From NCBI GenBank assembly GCA_001599715.1, contig BCHU01000002.1:2046001-2110000 (forward strand): DNA of 64,000 bases, written 5' to 3'. The notes beneath the pieces were generated by a model that worked only from the letters and a program-made list of their open reading frames with translations, did not search any database and had not been told where the DNA came from. Every line of letters starts with the position of its first letter. Position 1 is the stretch's first letter. The stretch is from Phaeotremella fagi (taxonomy: Eukaryota; Basidiomycota; Tremellomycetes; Tremellales; Phaeotremellaceae). Made by a program: the position numbers and the translations under genes. Of the stretch, positions 11,513-21,989 are shown piece after piece.

Positions 11513-12556
11513 ATAGCAATCATCTTTCTGGGCGACCTTGAAGTTCTCAAACTGCTGCCTGACCATTGTTGTATGGACAGCGTCACATGAATGTCCAATG
11601 AACAATCACCCTCGATCACTGGAATGGTAAATGAACGTCAAAACGATTCGTCATAATTGTCAATAAACTGGCGTTCTCCGCAATTCCCAACACGTTCCAT
11701 AACCATCCAACCATACACGTTTAATCTTTCCCAGATCCCATAAAAGATGTACCCCACGTTTGGTAGAAACGTTTCAGTTATAATTCAAACGCTAGCATAG
11801 CATGATGATTCTGTGGCTTCGTGTTGAATTCCCTGGCTCTTCGTTTTCCCTGCCAAGTGACGATCGGATTCGGTGACCCATGCGGACGATTTATTTTTGG
11901 TTCGGTGATCTATTTTTTGGTTTTTGTACTTGTGTTTGGTGAGATGTTATAGCTCTGACCGGGTCAAGATGGATTGAGAGCTTCCTTGTGTTACATTTGA
12001 TGTATCTCCATGTTATCTCTTCAGGAGAGGATCTCAGGAGATTGTGCTTATCCTGCAACGTATGAGAACTCTCATCGCTGTCTTTCCCATAACTTACGGT
12101 CAGTCGGACCAAAGCCGATATGCGTTCCACTGACATACTGTAATTTAACATTGGTCAAGGTTCAAATGAGATTCTCAGGAGTCCATTACGAGATATCCTG
12201 TTAAACTTTGATGAACAAGTTCCTGATATTCCGAAGGCAAATATCTGGACAACACCCAGAAAGAATTAGTAGGTCAGGGATTAGATATCTATTTCAGGTT
12301 TGAGGCACTTTGATTATAAGTTGTTCAACAACAACGTTCATGGGTATCGGACTAGTTTCATATGTTAACATGTTATTGCGACACTGTGGCTTAAGCTGCA
12401 AATGCCTTGGAAGGAGAGATCGAAAATAGTCTGAATTGATGGTACCCTATTGGGGGTTTCTTGGCGAGTGCCTGTCACAATTGGGGTTGTCAAGATATCG
12501 TTCAACGTCGGCTTTGCATTTGGAAGAAAAACAGATTCGGTCAATTGATAAACAGG

Positions 12557-12564
12557 TATAAATA
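12557..12564 (+). promoter_or_regulatory. TATA box of the RNase T2 gene
   Basis: TATAAATA lies 55 bp before the start codon, which leaves a short leader. Such a clear TATA box fits a strongly regulated secreted-enzyme gene. Confidence 0.55.
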
Positions 12565-12618
12565 CCTTCTAACTACTAGACCAGATAGTCATTCTCCATC
12601 CCCAAAACCTGCTTCAAA

Positions 12619-14916
12619 ATGATCATCGGAACAACCCTCCTCCTCGCACTTTTAGCGTTCACCGATGCTCGTCAAGCTGATACCGGTAAACGATCATCCA
12701 AGAATGGTTTAGCCAACGTTGAGCAACTACTTGCTAAAGGTGTCAAAGATAGCAACGCCCGTCGTCTTTCTCGTGGTCTATCACCACTTAAACCAAAGAA
12801 CCTTTGGACAGCTTCCAAAGATAAAGCTAGACGTGCTGATCCCTCCGGAGGTCCAGCTACTACGACTACGAATTCAGGTACTTTACTTGCTATTCAACCT
12901 ACTATCACTCGAAGACGTGATGTCACCACTGGTTGTATGATCAGTGATGGTACTTGGTATGTTGGTGGTGAGTAGTATTCTTTACTTTGATTGATCGATC
13001 GCGAAGAACTGACAGAAATGATTAGGTACCTGCGCCACTTACACTGAGACCATCACTGGTGATCAAGCTACTTTCACCACCAGCAAAGGTCCATGTCAAG
13101 TCATTAACGGTGTATTCAGTTGTGCCCCTGGTAACACAGCAACTACTTTCACTATTGTAAGTTTGTCGACGAACATATCCTATAGATGACTGATCATCAC
13201 TCAGACTGCTAGTGGCACTTTGTCTTACAACGGTGCCACAGGTTTCTCAGCAGCTCAAGTTCCTGCCGACAACACCCGTCAAACCGTTTACGCCGATTCA
13301 ACTCATGCCGTCCCATTGGTCTTAGGTTTCGTCGTTGGTACCGTCAGTACCGCTCCTTCATCAACTTCATCCACTCCAGTAAGTTATTTCATTGACCTGT
13401 TCATGTCAACTCGCTGACACTTTTCAGTCATCAACTAGTTCAACTGTCTACCCAACTGGTACAGGTTTGACCGTCTGTTCAGCCTACGATCCATCAACCT
13501 TCCAACTTTCTTGTACAGCTGCTGCAGCCGGTGCTAACACCTGTTGTACCGACTCACCAGGTGGACAGTGAGTCTACTTTTTCTAACAGAAATGAACGTC
13601 TGCTAACTCCCTATAGCATTCTTCGTAAGCCTGCCACAAAATAGAAAAATGTTCTTAAACTAATTTTCATTCTTTAGAAACTCAATTCTGGGATACTGGA
13701 TCAACTTCCACTGGTCCAGACAACGCTTGGACTTTACACGGTCTCTGGCCAGATAAGTGAGTCTCTTCTAAACCCCTTCTTGTTGTTCCAATTCTGATTA
13801 TCCCCTAGCTGTGACGGTACATATCAACAATACTGTGCTCCATCAAGAGAAACTACCGACGTTACCGGTGTTTTGACGGCAGCTGGTAAAACCGATCTTT
13901 TGAACTACATGAAGACCTACTGGAAAGATTACCAAGGAAACGACGAATCTTTCTGGGAACATGAATTCAACAAACACGGAACGTGCATGTCTTCATTCGA
14001 TCCAATTTGTTTCAACAACTATCAAACTAATGAAGAAATCCCCGTTTATTTCCAAAGAGCCGTCGAAGCTTACATGCCTTTGACTACTTATGATTGGTTG
14101 GTCGCTGCTGGTATCACACCCTCCCTCACCGCTACTTATACTCTTGCTCAAATTCAAGCTGTCTTGACCGCTCATCATGGTTACTCCGTCAACGTCAACT
14201 GTGCTGGATCAGTTTTCAATGAAGTTTGGTAAGTCACGAGATGACCGTTTTGAATTCCTGCTTCCATCTAACATTGTTTCAGGTACCACTTCGCTTCTCA
14301 AGGTGGTGCAGCTTCAGGTACACTCGTCCCAGCACCTCTTGTTGGATCCCCATCAACTTGTCCAGCAACTGGTATCAAATGGTACCCCAAATACGTCGAT
14401 CTTACCACCGGTGCCACAACTACTGGTTCCCAACCAGCGTCAACTGCCTCATCAACAGCTACAGGTTCATCATCGGCCCCATCAACTTCAGCAACTGGAA
14501 CAACCACATATGCCGTTGGACAAAAATACTCCGTTATCCCAACCTACGCAGATGGCTCTGTAGTTGCTGGTACATGTTTGATTAACGCTGGTGTATGGTT
14601 CACCGGTGGTACATGCGCTTCATACACTCTATCAGCCTCTACCACCTCAGGAGCTCCAGTTGGAACCTATCATCTTGGAACTTCAACAGGTGGTCTCAAA
14701 TACTGTTTGATCACTGCTGCTGGTGCATTGAACTGTGCAACTGGTAACGCACCAGCTGATTTCTTCTTGATGCCAAACGGAACTATTTCATACGCTGGTT
14801 CAACAGATTTCTCATCCGATAAAGTTCCAACTAGTGCAGCTAACTCTATCACCGTTTACCCAAATAACGCCCACGCTGTTCATTACACCTTGAACTTGGC
14901 TGCTCCACCTTCATAG
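12619..14916 (+). CDS. secreted RNase T2 flanked by two copies of an accessory domain
   Basis: Multi-exon gene of about 640 residues. A signal peptide ([17 protein letters not shown]) is followed by a basic, possibly cleaved pro-region with several RR pairs. The RNase T2 core carries ILQTQFWD, active-site block CAS1 (WTLHGLWPD) and CAS2 ([11 protein letters not shown]), whose two His and Glu are the catalytic residues that cut RNA via 2',3'-cyclic phosphates. A Ser/Thr/Ala linker precedes a C-terminal domain ([47 protein letters not shown]), the RNase T2-like C-terminal domain. A related copy stands before the catalytic core ([45 protein letters not shown]). An 8-nt exon encodes part of the GGHILQTQF segment. 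Exported extracellular or vacuolar enzyme. Confidence 0.9.
13617..13624 (+). other. 8-nt microexon in the RNase T2 gene
   Basis: CATTCTTC lies between an acceptor (CTATAG) and a donor (GTAAGC at 13625). Joining GGACA + CATTCTTC + AAACTCAATTCTGG gives GGHILQTQFW, the expected T2 family sequence. Skipping it would shift the frame, since 8 is not a multiple of 3, and would lose the conserved strand. Confidence 0.75.
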
Positions 14917-15485
14917 GCTGAAGTACCGTATAGATGCTTCACATCTTTCTAGACCAAAAAAGTATATATAGTGTATACAATCGTTCCTTCTCATAATGTT
15001 TTTTGGATCACAATATTAGTTTCCATCGCTTTATAATTTATGCATCTATAATCTCGGATTACTCATCAGGTTTGCAAAAGAATCCTCGAGCTGTATAACG
15101 TGAATTTAAGAGTTGAAGATTTCCGATGAAAGGTATTATTCTAGGTACTCAAACTGGCAACGATTGATCCGCAATCATCTTATACAAAATTCGGGGATGT
15201 CATGGGAGAAGGAAAAGAAGATTATTGGTGAATGAGAATTGGCTCATGATAACATGAATGGACTTCTGATGTCTTCAAATCCAAAGGAAAGTGTCAATGT
15301 GGGTATAAAATAATGATTTCACAGCATCAATTGTAATGAGTCGTACGTAGGTTTCAGATCTCAGATCATTCACGTGTCTTTGTCGATCACTTGCTTTTCC
15401 CATCAGATTCAAACTTTATCTTTAATACTCCTTCTCAGACGAACAAATCATTTCTCTGTGTAGCAAAAGTACACATTCCTCCACA
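14917..15485. other. intergenic region between the two secreted-protein genes
   Basis: No gene visible. A TATAAAA sits at 15304-15310, some 180 bp before the next start codon, a possible but distant TATA box. Confidence 0.45.
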
Positions 15486-16976
15486 ATGAGACTTATCACA
15501 GCTCAACGCATCACTATCTTTTTTCTATTTCCTATCACCGTCCAAGGTCTGGTCATGTCAACCCCTTTCACACAGCTACAGCATCTCACCAAACGAATGC
15601 CATGTGCAGCAACACTCGCTCCTCTATTCGTCGTCTGTCCAACAGCCGCGTGTACCAACTGCATCTGCAACTCACCAAGTGATCAATCGTGTCAAGACCA
15701 AGTCAACTGTCAAGCGCAAGCTTCGCTGCTTTACGATCAACTCAATAACGACGACAATGTATGTTGTGGAATCGCTAACGACTGCGATGCTGGTTGTCCA
15801 CCTGTTCCTCCGATCGATAACGTCGCTGCTCAAGAGGCTTGTTTCGAACAATGTAGGAGTCAAGAGGATGATTGTGAGAATACAGCGGCAGATGTTTATT
15901 GCAATGCTTTGGCTCAGCTTCAATGTCCAACTTATCCAAGTTCTTCTCAATCATTACCTTCAACACCTTCTTCCTCTCTCCCTTCAGCACCACAAAAGAG
16001 TGACACTTCTACACCACCGACATGTTCCGGTCAATATATACAAGGCAGTTGTCCAATCAATACTTTCGCTCAACAATGCTCATCGGCCGGTAGTCAACTC
16101 GTTCCAATTGGTGGTAAACCATCCACAAACGGTTGTGGAGCAGCGTCAACATCAGCAGCTGGAGTTTTGTTCAATCAATTCCTAAATTTCTTCGCAGGTG
16201 AATTCATCAGTGCGTGTAACGCCCATGATATATGTTTCGGGACATGTAATGAAGGTGACGATAGTCAATTCGACTTGTGTAACGCCAACCTCTTGACGGA
16301 TATGTTTACGATTTGTCAAAACAATTACGATTCGCTGATTCAACAGAATTTGTATCAATCTTGTTTATCGCAGGCACAGGGAATTTATACTGCTGTTCAT
16401 TATGGTGGTTGCGACGCGTATCTCAGTGCACAAACTGCTGGCTGTGCTTGTGTACCATGTGGAATCGGTGGTAAATCCTCCACAAGTTCATCTTCTGGTA
16501 CAAATCAGTTGATCGACATCAAGAACGGTGCATGTACATCAGCATACGCCGTCAGTTCAGATTGGTCAACATTCAACATCTTGCTTCAAGCAGCAACTGC
16601 CGTAGCTCATCCACAAGATGCCCAAACCCTTTCATATTATGCTTCACAAATCGGTGCAGGTAATCCAACCACTGGTACCAACGTGCTTCAACTACTCCAA
16701 GATTGTCCCACTGCTTTTAGACGTCGGGCAATGGTTGAAAAAGCAGCTAAAAGAGGTTATTCAACACTAACATCTTATTTTACTGGTTTCAACTCCGATT
16801 CAAGCTCTAATTTTGGTTGCGTTTCAGGAGAGACTGATATTTTCTGTGATACTGGACTTGATTTAATGGGGTTAGCTAGAGTTTCTCGTTTGATAGACAT
16901 TTATGTTTCTTACGGATCGTCTTCTTCGTCATCCAGTCCTCAACCAGTCTTTACAAGACGCATTTTGGGTTTATAA
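15486..16976 (+). CDS. secreted Cys-rich protein with phospholipase A2-like HD motif
   Basis: Single-exon gene of 496 residues. A signal peptide (about residues 1-22) is followed by a Cys-rich N-terminal half with several CxxC-like pairs and a Ser/Pro linker near 150-170. The middle holds ISACNAHDICFGTCNEGDDS and DLCNANLL, the Cys-x-x-His-Asp-x-Cys arrangement of secreted phospholipase A2, where His is catalytic and Asp binds calcium; the spacing most resembles group XII enzymes. A Cys-rich segment (GCDAYLSAQTAGCACVPCG) follows, then a tail with no recognised domain. The canonical PLA2 calcium loop is not obvious, so activity is uncertain. It is intronless, unlike most neighbours. An extracellular role is inferred. 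Confidence 0.65.
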   Translation: MRLITAQRITIFFLFPITVQGLVMSTPFTQLQHLTKRMPCAATLAPLFVVCPTAACTNCICNSPSDQSCQDQVNCQAQASLLYDQLNNDDNVCCGIANDCDAGCPPVPPIDNVAAQEACFEQCRSQEDDCENTAADVYCNALAQLQCPTYPSSSQSLPSTPSSSLPSAPQKSDTSTPPTCSGQYIQGSCPINTFAQQCSSAGSQLVPIGGKPSTNGCGAASTSAAGVLFNQFLNFFAGEFISACNAHDICFGTCNEGDDSQFDLCNANLLTDMFTICQNNYDSLIQQNLYQSCLSQAQGIYTAVHYGGCDAYLSAQTAGCACVPCGIGGKSSTSSSSGTNQLIDIKNGACTSAYAVSSDWSTFNILLQAATAVAHPQDAQTLSYYASQIGAGNPTTGTNVLQLLQDCPTAFRRRAMVEKAAKRGYSTLTSYFTGFNSDSSSNFGCVSGETDIFCDTGLDLMGLARVSRLIDIYVSYGSSSSSSSPQPVFTRRILGL

Positions 16977-17406
16977 TTTACGGACAATGATGATTGGGGT
17001 TTACATGGACTTTTTCTCGGTTTATTCATACTGTTCTTATGCATAATGTCATCATTTCATAAGACTGCATCAGTCACATCACTTACGTGGTACCAGTTTA
17101 GGTGATCTTCGATTTCAGCCTAGGACTCGAAAACACCTACGTTCTGATTACCAGAAAGCAATTCCCTTTGGAGCACGACCTATGAACGAGCTAACCATTC
17201 TTGCTAATGCATCTCTCAGTGCGGGTCGTTCTCAATGCTAGCCTGATGAGTAGTTCTTGAAGCCAAATAAACTGCGACTTCTTGCGACAACTGCCACTCC
17301 TTTTTTTGCCACCAAGAAAAAATCTTTATCTGATTAAATTTTTCCCTGACACCAAAACGTCAATTCCATTTCTCAATTCCAACTTTTTTCCAACCAATTT
17401 ATCAAA
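16977..17406. other. intergenic region upstream of DOHH
   Basis: No gene visible; the end is T/C-rich and leads into a typical AAAATG start. Confidence 0.5.
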
Positions 17407-18504
17407 ATGACTGTCCAAATAACCCCGTCCCAACTGCAAACACTCAGCTCGACCCTACTCAACACCACAGGCAACACACCACTCCACGAACGCTTCAGAG
17501 CTCTGTTCATGTTAAAAGCCGTAGGCGGTCCTCAAGTAATAGCAACGATATCCAAAGGACTCGAAGAAGATCCTTCACCTTTACTCAAACATGAACTAGC
17601 CTACGTACTTGGTCAAATGGGTGATCTAGCTGCTGTGAATGTTCTTGAGAAAACTTTGGTTAACGAGGAAGGGAAACATTGTAATATGGTTAGACATGAG
17701 GCTGCGGAAGCTCTTGGTGCGTTGAGTTCGGTTGGGAGTTTGGAGTTACTTAGGAAGTTTATGGGGGATGGGAGTAGAGAGGTTAGAGAGACTTGTGAAG
17801 TTGCTGTGGGGAAGATTGAGTGGGATCAAAGTGAAGAAGGGAAGAAGCGTGTTATGAAGTGAGTAACGTTCCATCTAACAAATACAACAACTGAAACTCT
17901 TTCCAGTCCGGAATTCCCAACAATAGATCCAGCACCAGCAATGAACTCCAGCAGCACCACCTCCATCCCCGAACTCCAATCTGATCTCCTGAACACCAAA
18001 CTCCCCCTCTTCGAAAGATACAGAGCAATGTTCGCTTTACGTGATTACGGATCGAACTCCCGACCCGCCATCCAAGCCCTAGCCAGTGGATTCACCGATG
18101 AATCAGCTCTCTTCAGACATGAAATCGCTTACATCTTCGGTCAACTCTCTTCACCTCATTCTATACCCTCTTTGGTCTCACGTTTAAAAGATGGCGCGGA
18201 GGATGATATGGTTCGTCATGAAGCTGCGGAAGCTCTTGGTGGGATAGCTTCGGATGGAGCTGAAGGGGATGAGGAGGATGAAGCTTTACCTGAAGGTGGT
18301 GTTTTGGCTATTCTTAAGGAATGGAGTGTCAAGGAAGAAGCGCCGTTGGTTGTTAGAGAGAGTTGTCAGGTCGCTATTGATATGTGGGAATATGAACATT
18401 CGACAGATCAGTTTAATCCACTTGATAAATTGGAGGAGAAAAAGTATACCACTGGAATGGAACGTTCGGCTCATGCTGCTGTAACATCTGGTGTTTCCGC
18501 TTAA
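17407..18504 (+). CDS. LIA1: deoxyhypusine hydroxylase
   Basis: DOHH completes hypusine synthesis on eIF5A by hydroxylating deoxyhypusine with a di-iron centre, in the cytosol. The two-exon gene (an intron follows VMN at about 17859) encodes two halves of four HEAT repeats. The first carries ERFRALFMLK, KHELAYVLGQ and VRHEAAEALG; the second carries ERYRAMFALRDYG, RHEIAYIFGQ and VRHEAAEALGGIAS. The four His-Glu pairs are the iron ligands and all are present. The C-terminus ends with a conserved acidic/aromatic segment. Length is about that of other fungal DOHH proteins. Identity is secure. Confidence 0.95.
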
Positions 18505-18630
18505 CAGTGTTATAGACGTAATGTTGATTGTTTTATATCCTCGCAAGCTTTAGATCATACCACGAAAATGCATATATATCATCGTTAAAATACTATCTAG
18601 AAAACATTTTCTGAAGCCTTTTTTTAAATT

Positions 18631-21600
18631 CTAGACGTCAAGACTTTCAATTTCTTTTGCTAAATCTTTCAATCGTTTTTCAGAGGATTGTTTAGATAAA
18701 GTCGAAATTAGGCCTCGAGCTTTCGTTATCGTTCCAACAGATAGACTGCCTTTCACGGAGGTCGAGGATAAGAGATTACCGAGGGCGATAGAGGTTCTGT
18801 ATATCGTTTCGATATCTTCTTTTTCATTTGAGAGGATCTAAATGTGGTTTTAGGATTGGGTTGTAGACGAGTGATGAAGCAAACTTACATGAACTATCAA
18901 TGACAATAATGAATCAGTCTGTACCACAGGGAATTGATTCTCCACAGCTAAAATCGAATAACTATTCCTTGTCAGTTCACTCCAACTCTCGTCACCTACT
19001 TCAAAGCAATCGTCGCTAAAGGTAATCGTCTAACTCCAACTTCAGGCCAGCTTCTTCCATCTTTAAGAATAGGCAACAGATAACCTGCCTCCTCAGCTAA
19101 AGCTCGTCTACCATTCGCTGTGGAAAAGATATTCGCGATAGCCCGTAACGAAAGCAATGTATTCGTTTCTCGTGGTTTAGTTGACGTCCAAGGTTCTGTC
19201 CAGTTACATGCTTCCAACAACCTTTGGGAGACGTTCGGGATCTTGGCGAACGATGGAGATAAATTTGCTAGTAATCTTGCTACATCGATCACTGAGGAAA
19301 AAAATTAATTCTGATTCGCGTAAGTGGGAGGATGGACGTACATGGGAAACGTTGTGCTTCAGGCCAACGTAGAATGATATTCAAAAACACTTGTGGATCA
19401 TATCTTTCCCCTGGATCACTCGAGTTGGGATCAGGTTGAGCGACAGCTGGAGCAGACAACAAAGCGTAAATTTCCGATAGATTTTTCTCGTCATCCGTTG
19501 AAAAAGCCAAATCGGCCTAATCATAATTGTCAGTGACCATCACCTTAAATGGCAGAGGAAACACTCACCGAAGTCGACTTAATTTCACCGTTGAGTTGAG
19601 TGATCTTGGCTTTCGCCGCAGTCACATTCCCCTGTTTGAAATTCAAATACGTCTTAACTGGTAAAACGCCTTTGACGCGGACAGGTGCAGCGGGTGTTGT
19701 ACTGTACGCTGAACCGCCTGTGAACGGATCTCCACCACCGGAATTACTCGTAGAACCCGATGCACCTGTGTAACGCGAAGCACCAGTATAAGGATCGACA
19801 TACGTCGATGAATCCCCTTGACCTAATTTGACACCTTCTGTATTTTTCTGAATGAAGTCTACAACTTGATCTGCGTATGATTGAGGAAGTTCGTTAGCGT
19901 TAAGGAATCTTTGCGCTGCTATCCATGGGTTTTCTGAGTTTTCATCAGTAATTAATGGAAACATTCTCTAGGTCATACTTACCAGAAACGTTATAAGGTA
20001 ATTTCAGTGGTGGCATGCCTTCTGAGACATCAACATCGAAGACGTAATCCCATTCTTTGCCTTCGTAGAGTTGTTTACGACCTGAACCAATGGCTTCGAC
20101 AACTTGTCCGATTTGTTGCCAAGTTTTGTTCGGAGCAGACCACTAAAATGGGTAAGATGATTAGGCTTTAGTCTGGGTAGCTTACCTGGTATGCTTCCAC
20201 AACGTCATTATTCTTGATCATCAAAACTTGACCATCTTTCTTTCCTGATCATTGTATTAGCACGAATTTCAACAACACGCAGAGCACAACATACCTTCAC
20301 GTCCCAAAGCCTCCATACCAGGCAGATCAGAATGCTTTACATCCCCAACCTGACTCTTATCTAATTTCCTAGCTCCAACTTCTTTTTCAAAATCATCACG
20401 TTCTTGGATAGGTGCCGCCAACTCATCTGAACGAGTGAAGAATCTTATTTTTGAATCAGCGGATGAGGAGACGATGTAGTTTCCGGATCCTGTTGGTACT
20501 GGTACAACAGCTGATGACCACAGGGATAGAGATGGATGGGCAATGGTTTGTACTAGATCGGTTTCTGTTTCATGTCAGTCTGCGTCTCTAGCAATATGAG
20601 GTCTGGTAAACGTACCCGACCAGACTCTGAGTGAACCGTCTTCCCCTGAACTGACTGCCCCACTGCCATCAGGGAATGCTGTTATAGAATAGACAAATGA
20701 AGTGTGTCCAGATAGTGACCTAATTGGAGAAGGTTTATCGAAAGAATAGAGATTGACCAAACTGAGAAGGATCAGTTTCTGGAAATCCAAGCGAGGAAAA
20801 TTCTCTCACGCATCATTGGCACAACTCCAGAATCCTTGTCCATCAGATCGTAGACTGAGACCACGGACACAGTCCGAGTGTCCAGTGTATGTTTGCAGCG
20901 GTACGGAGGTACCTCTAGTTACATCTATCGAGTGCAGTGTAATAGTCTTGTCGGCAGATGCTGTTGATCGAATCAGCATTTTTCTGGTACACAATAGCTC
21001 ACCAGTCAAAACTCTATCTTCTCCAACGAATTTCACCGCCCAAACAGCTTGTTCGTGACCTTCAATTTTAATAGCCTTTTTGAAATCTTTCCATATGATT
21101 ACAGACCTTGATTCATGTCAGAATACTCATCTCTTGCGAATTGATCCGACTTACTTATCCCAACTACCTGTAGCAATAAGACCTTGTGGGCTTGTATCCA
21201 TGCAACAGAGGTTCTGACGATGTTCTATCAGAGTATGATATGGTTGTTGGGTACCGTCCAATCCTAAAGATGGTGATGAGGTAGCTGAAGGTAAAACGAA
21301 GGAAGTGAGTACACCAGAAGATGATCCCATCAAAAGATATGCTGAGCAATTGTCAATATGTGTTGTTCAGAGCTTTCCACCCACCTTCCCCATCTGACCT
21401 AACCATCCCGACGCAACTAACGAATCTTTTCTCCAACTCTTCGACTCTCAGTTTAACATCCCATTCTTTGGTAGATTGTGATGGACCCCAGAGGATAGCT
21501 GAACCGTCTCTTGAAGCTGAGAGGAGGAGAGGAACGTTGGAATTTGGACATGATAGATTTCTTACATCAGCTGAATGACCGTGTAAAGTGAAAGCCAGTT

Positions 21601-21634
21601 TGTAGGGTTGTATTGAAGAAGAAGAGGATGACAT
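18631..21634 (-). CDS. DOA1: PLAA/Doa1 (Ufd3) ubiquitin-binding Cdc48 cofactor
   Basis: Doa1/Ufd3 (PLAA in animals) binds ubiquitin and Cdc48/p97 and controls ubiquitin homeostasis and sorting. The many-exon gene starts MSSSSSSIQPYKLAFTLHGH and encodes WD40 repeats (LLLSASRDGSAILWG, GLIATGSWDK, LSLRSDGQGFWSCANDA, SSGEDGSLRVWSG, VSSSADSKIRFF). The PFU domain follows (VMIKNNDVVEAYQW-type block, WQQIGQVVEAIGSG, GKEWDYVFDVDV), and then a PUL/armadillo domain (PVKTYLNFKQGN, RLLEACNWT, RALAEEAGYLLPIL) ending KRLKDLAKEIESLDV. Domain order and length match the family. It is divergent from the hydrolase gene, with about 355 bp between starts. Confidence 0.93.
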
Positions 21635-21989
21635 GGTGATTGCTGGATAAAAGACAGAAGATGAGATGGCAATGGAAATGGTGAATATATATATATGGTG
21701 GACAAATCAACGATGACAAGTCTTGGAATACTGTAGACGCAAGGTGCCACGTGTTTTTATGTGGGGCACCGTCTCGGTGACTCCAATAAACCTACGTTGT
21801 CTTGTTGATTGATTTCTCTCAATTCCACTCCTATTTCACTTGAAATATAGATTAGATTTTATCTATATTTACCTTCATCACCTATCCCATCTGACACAGC
21901 TGGTGGATACACACAAATCCTGATCCATCTATCTTCTCTCCCGACAAAATCACATCAATCCCTATACTCAATCACCCAGCATCCTCTGA
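21635..21989. other. shared promoter region between PLAA and the hydrolase
   Basis: Divergent promoter of about 355 bp containing a TATATATATA run near 21690. No gene is visible. Confidence 0.5.

Larger units (their letters stand above)
11178..12618. other. 1.4-kb intergenic region between divergent genes
   Basis: No gene is supported; small open frames at 11891-12204 lie on opposite strands of each other and show no features. The region contains one solo copy of the CCGCAATTCTCCGTGTG repeat close to the SelO start, a large palindromic hairpin at 11472-11512 and a TATA box for the RNase T2 gene. Confidence 0.5.
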
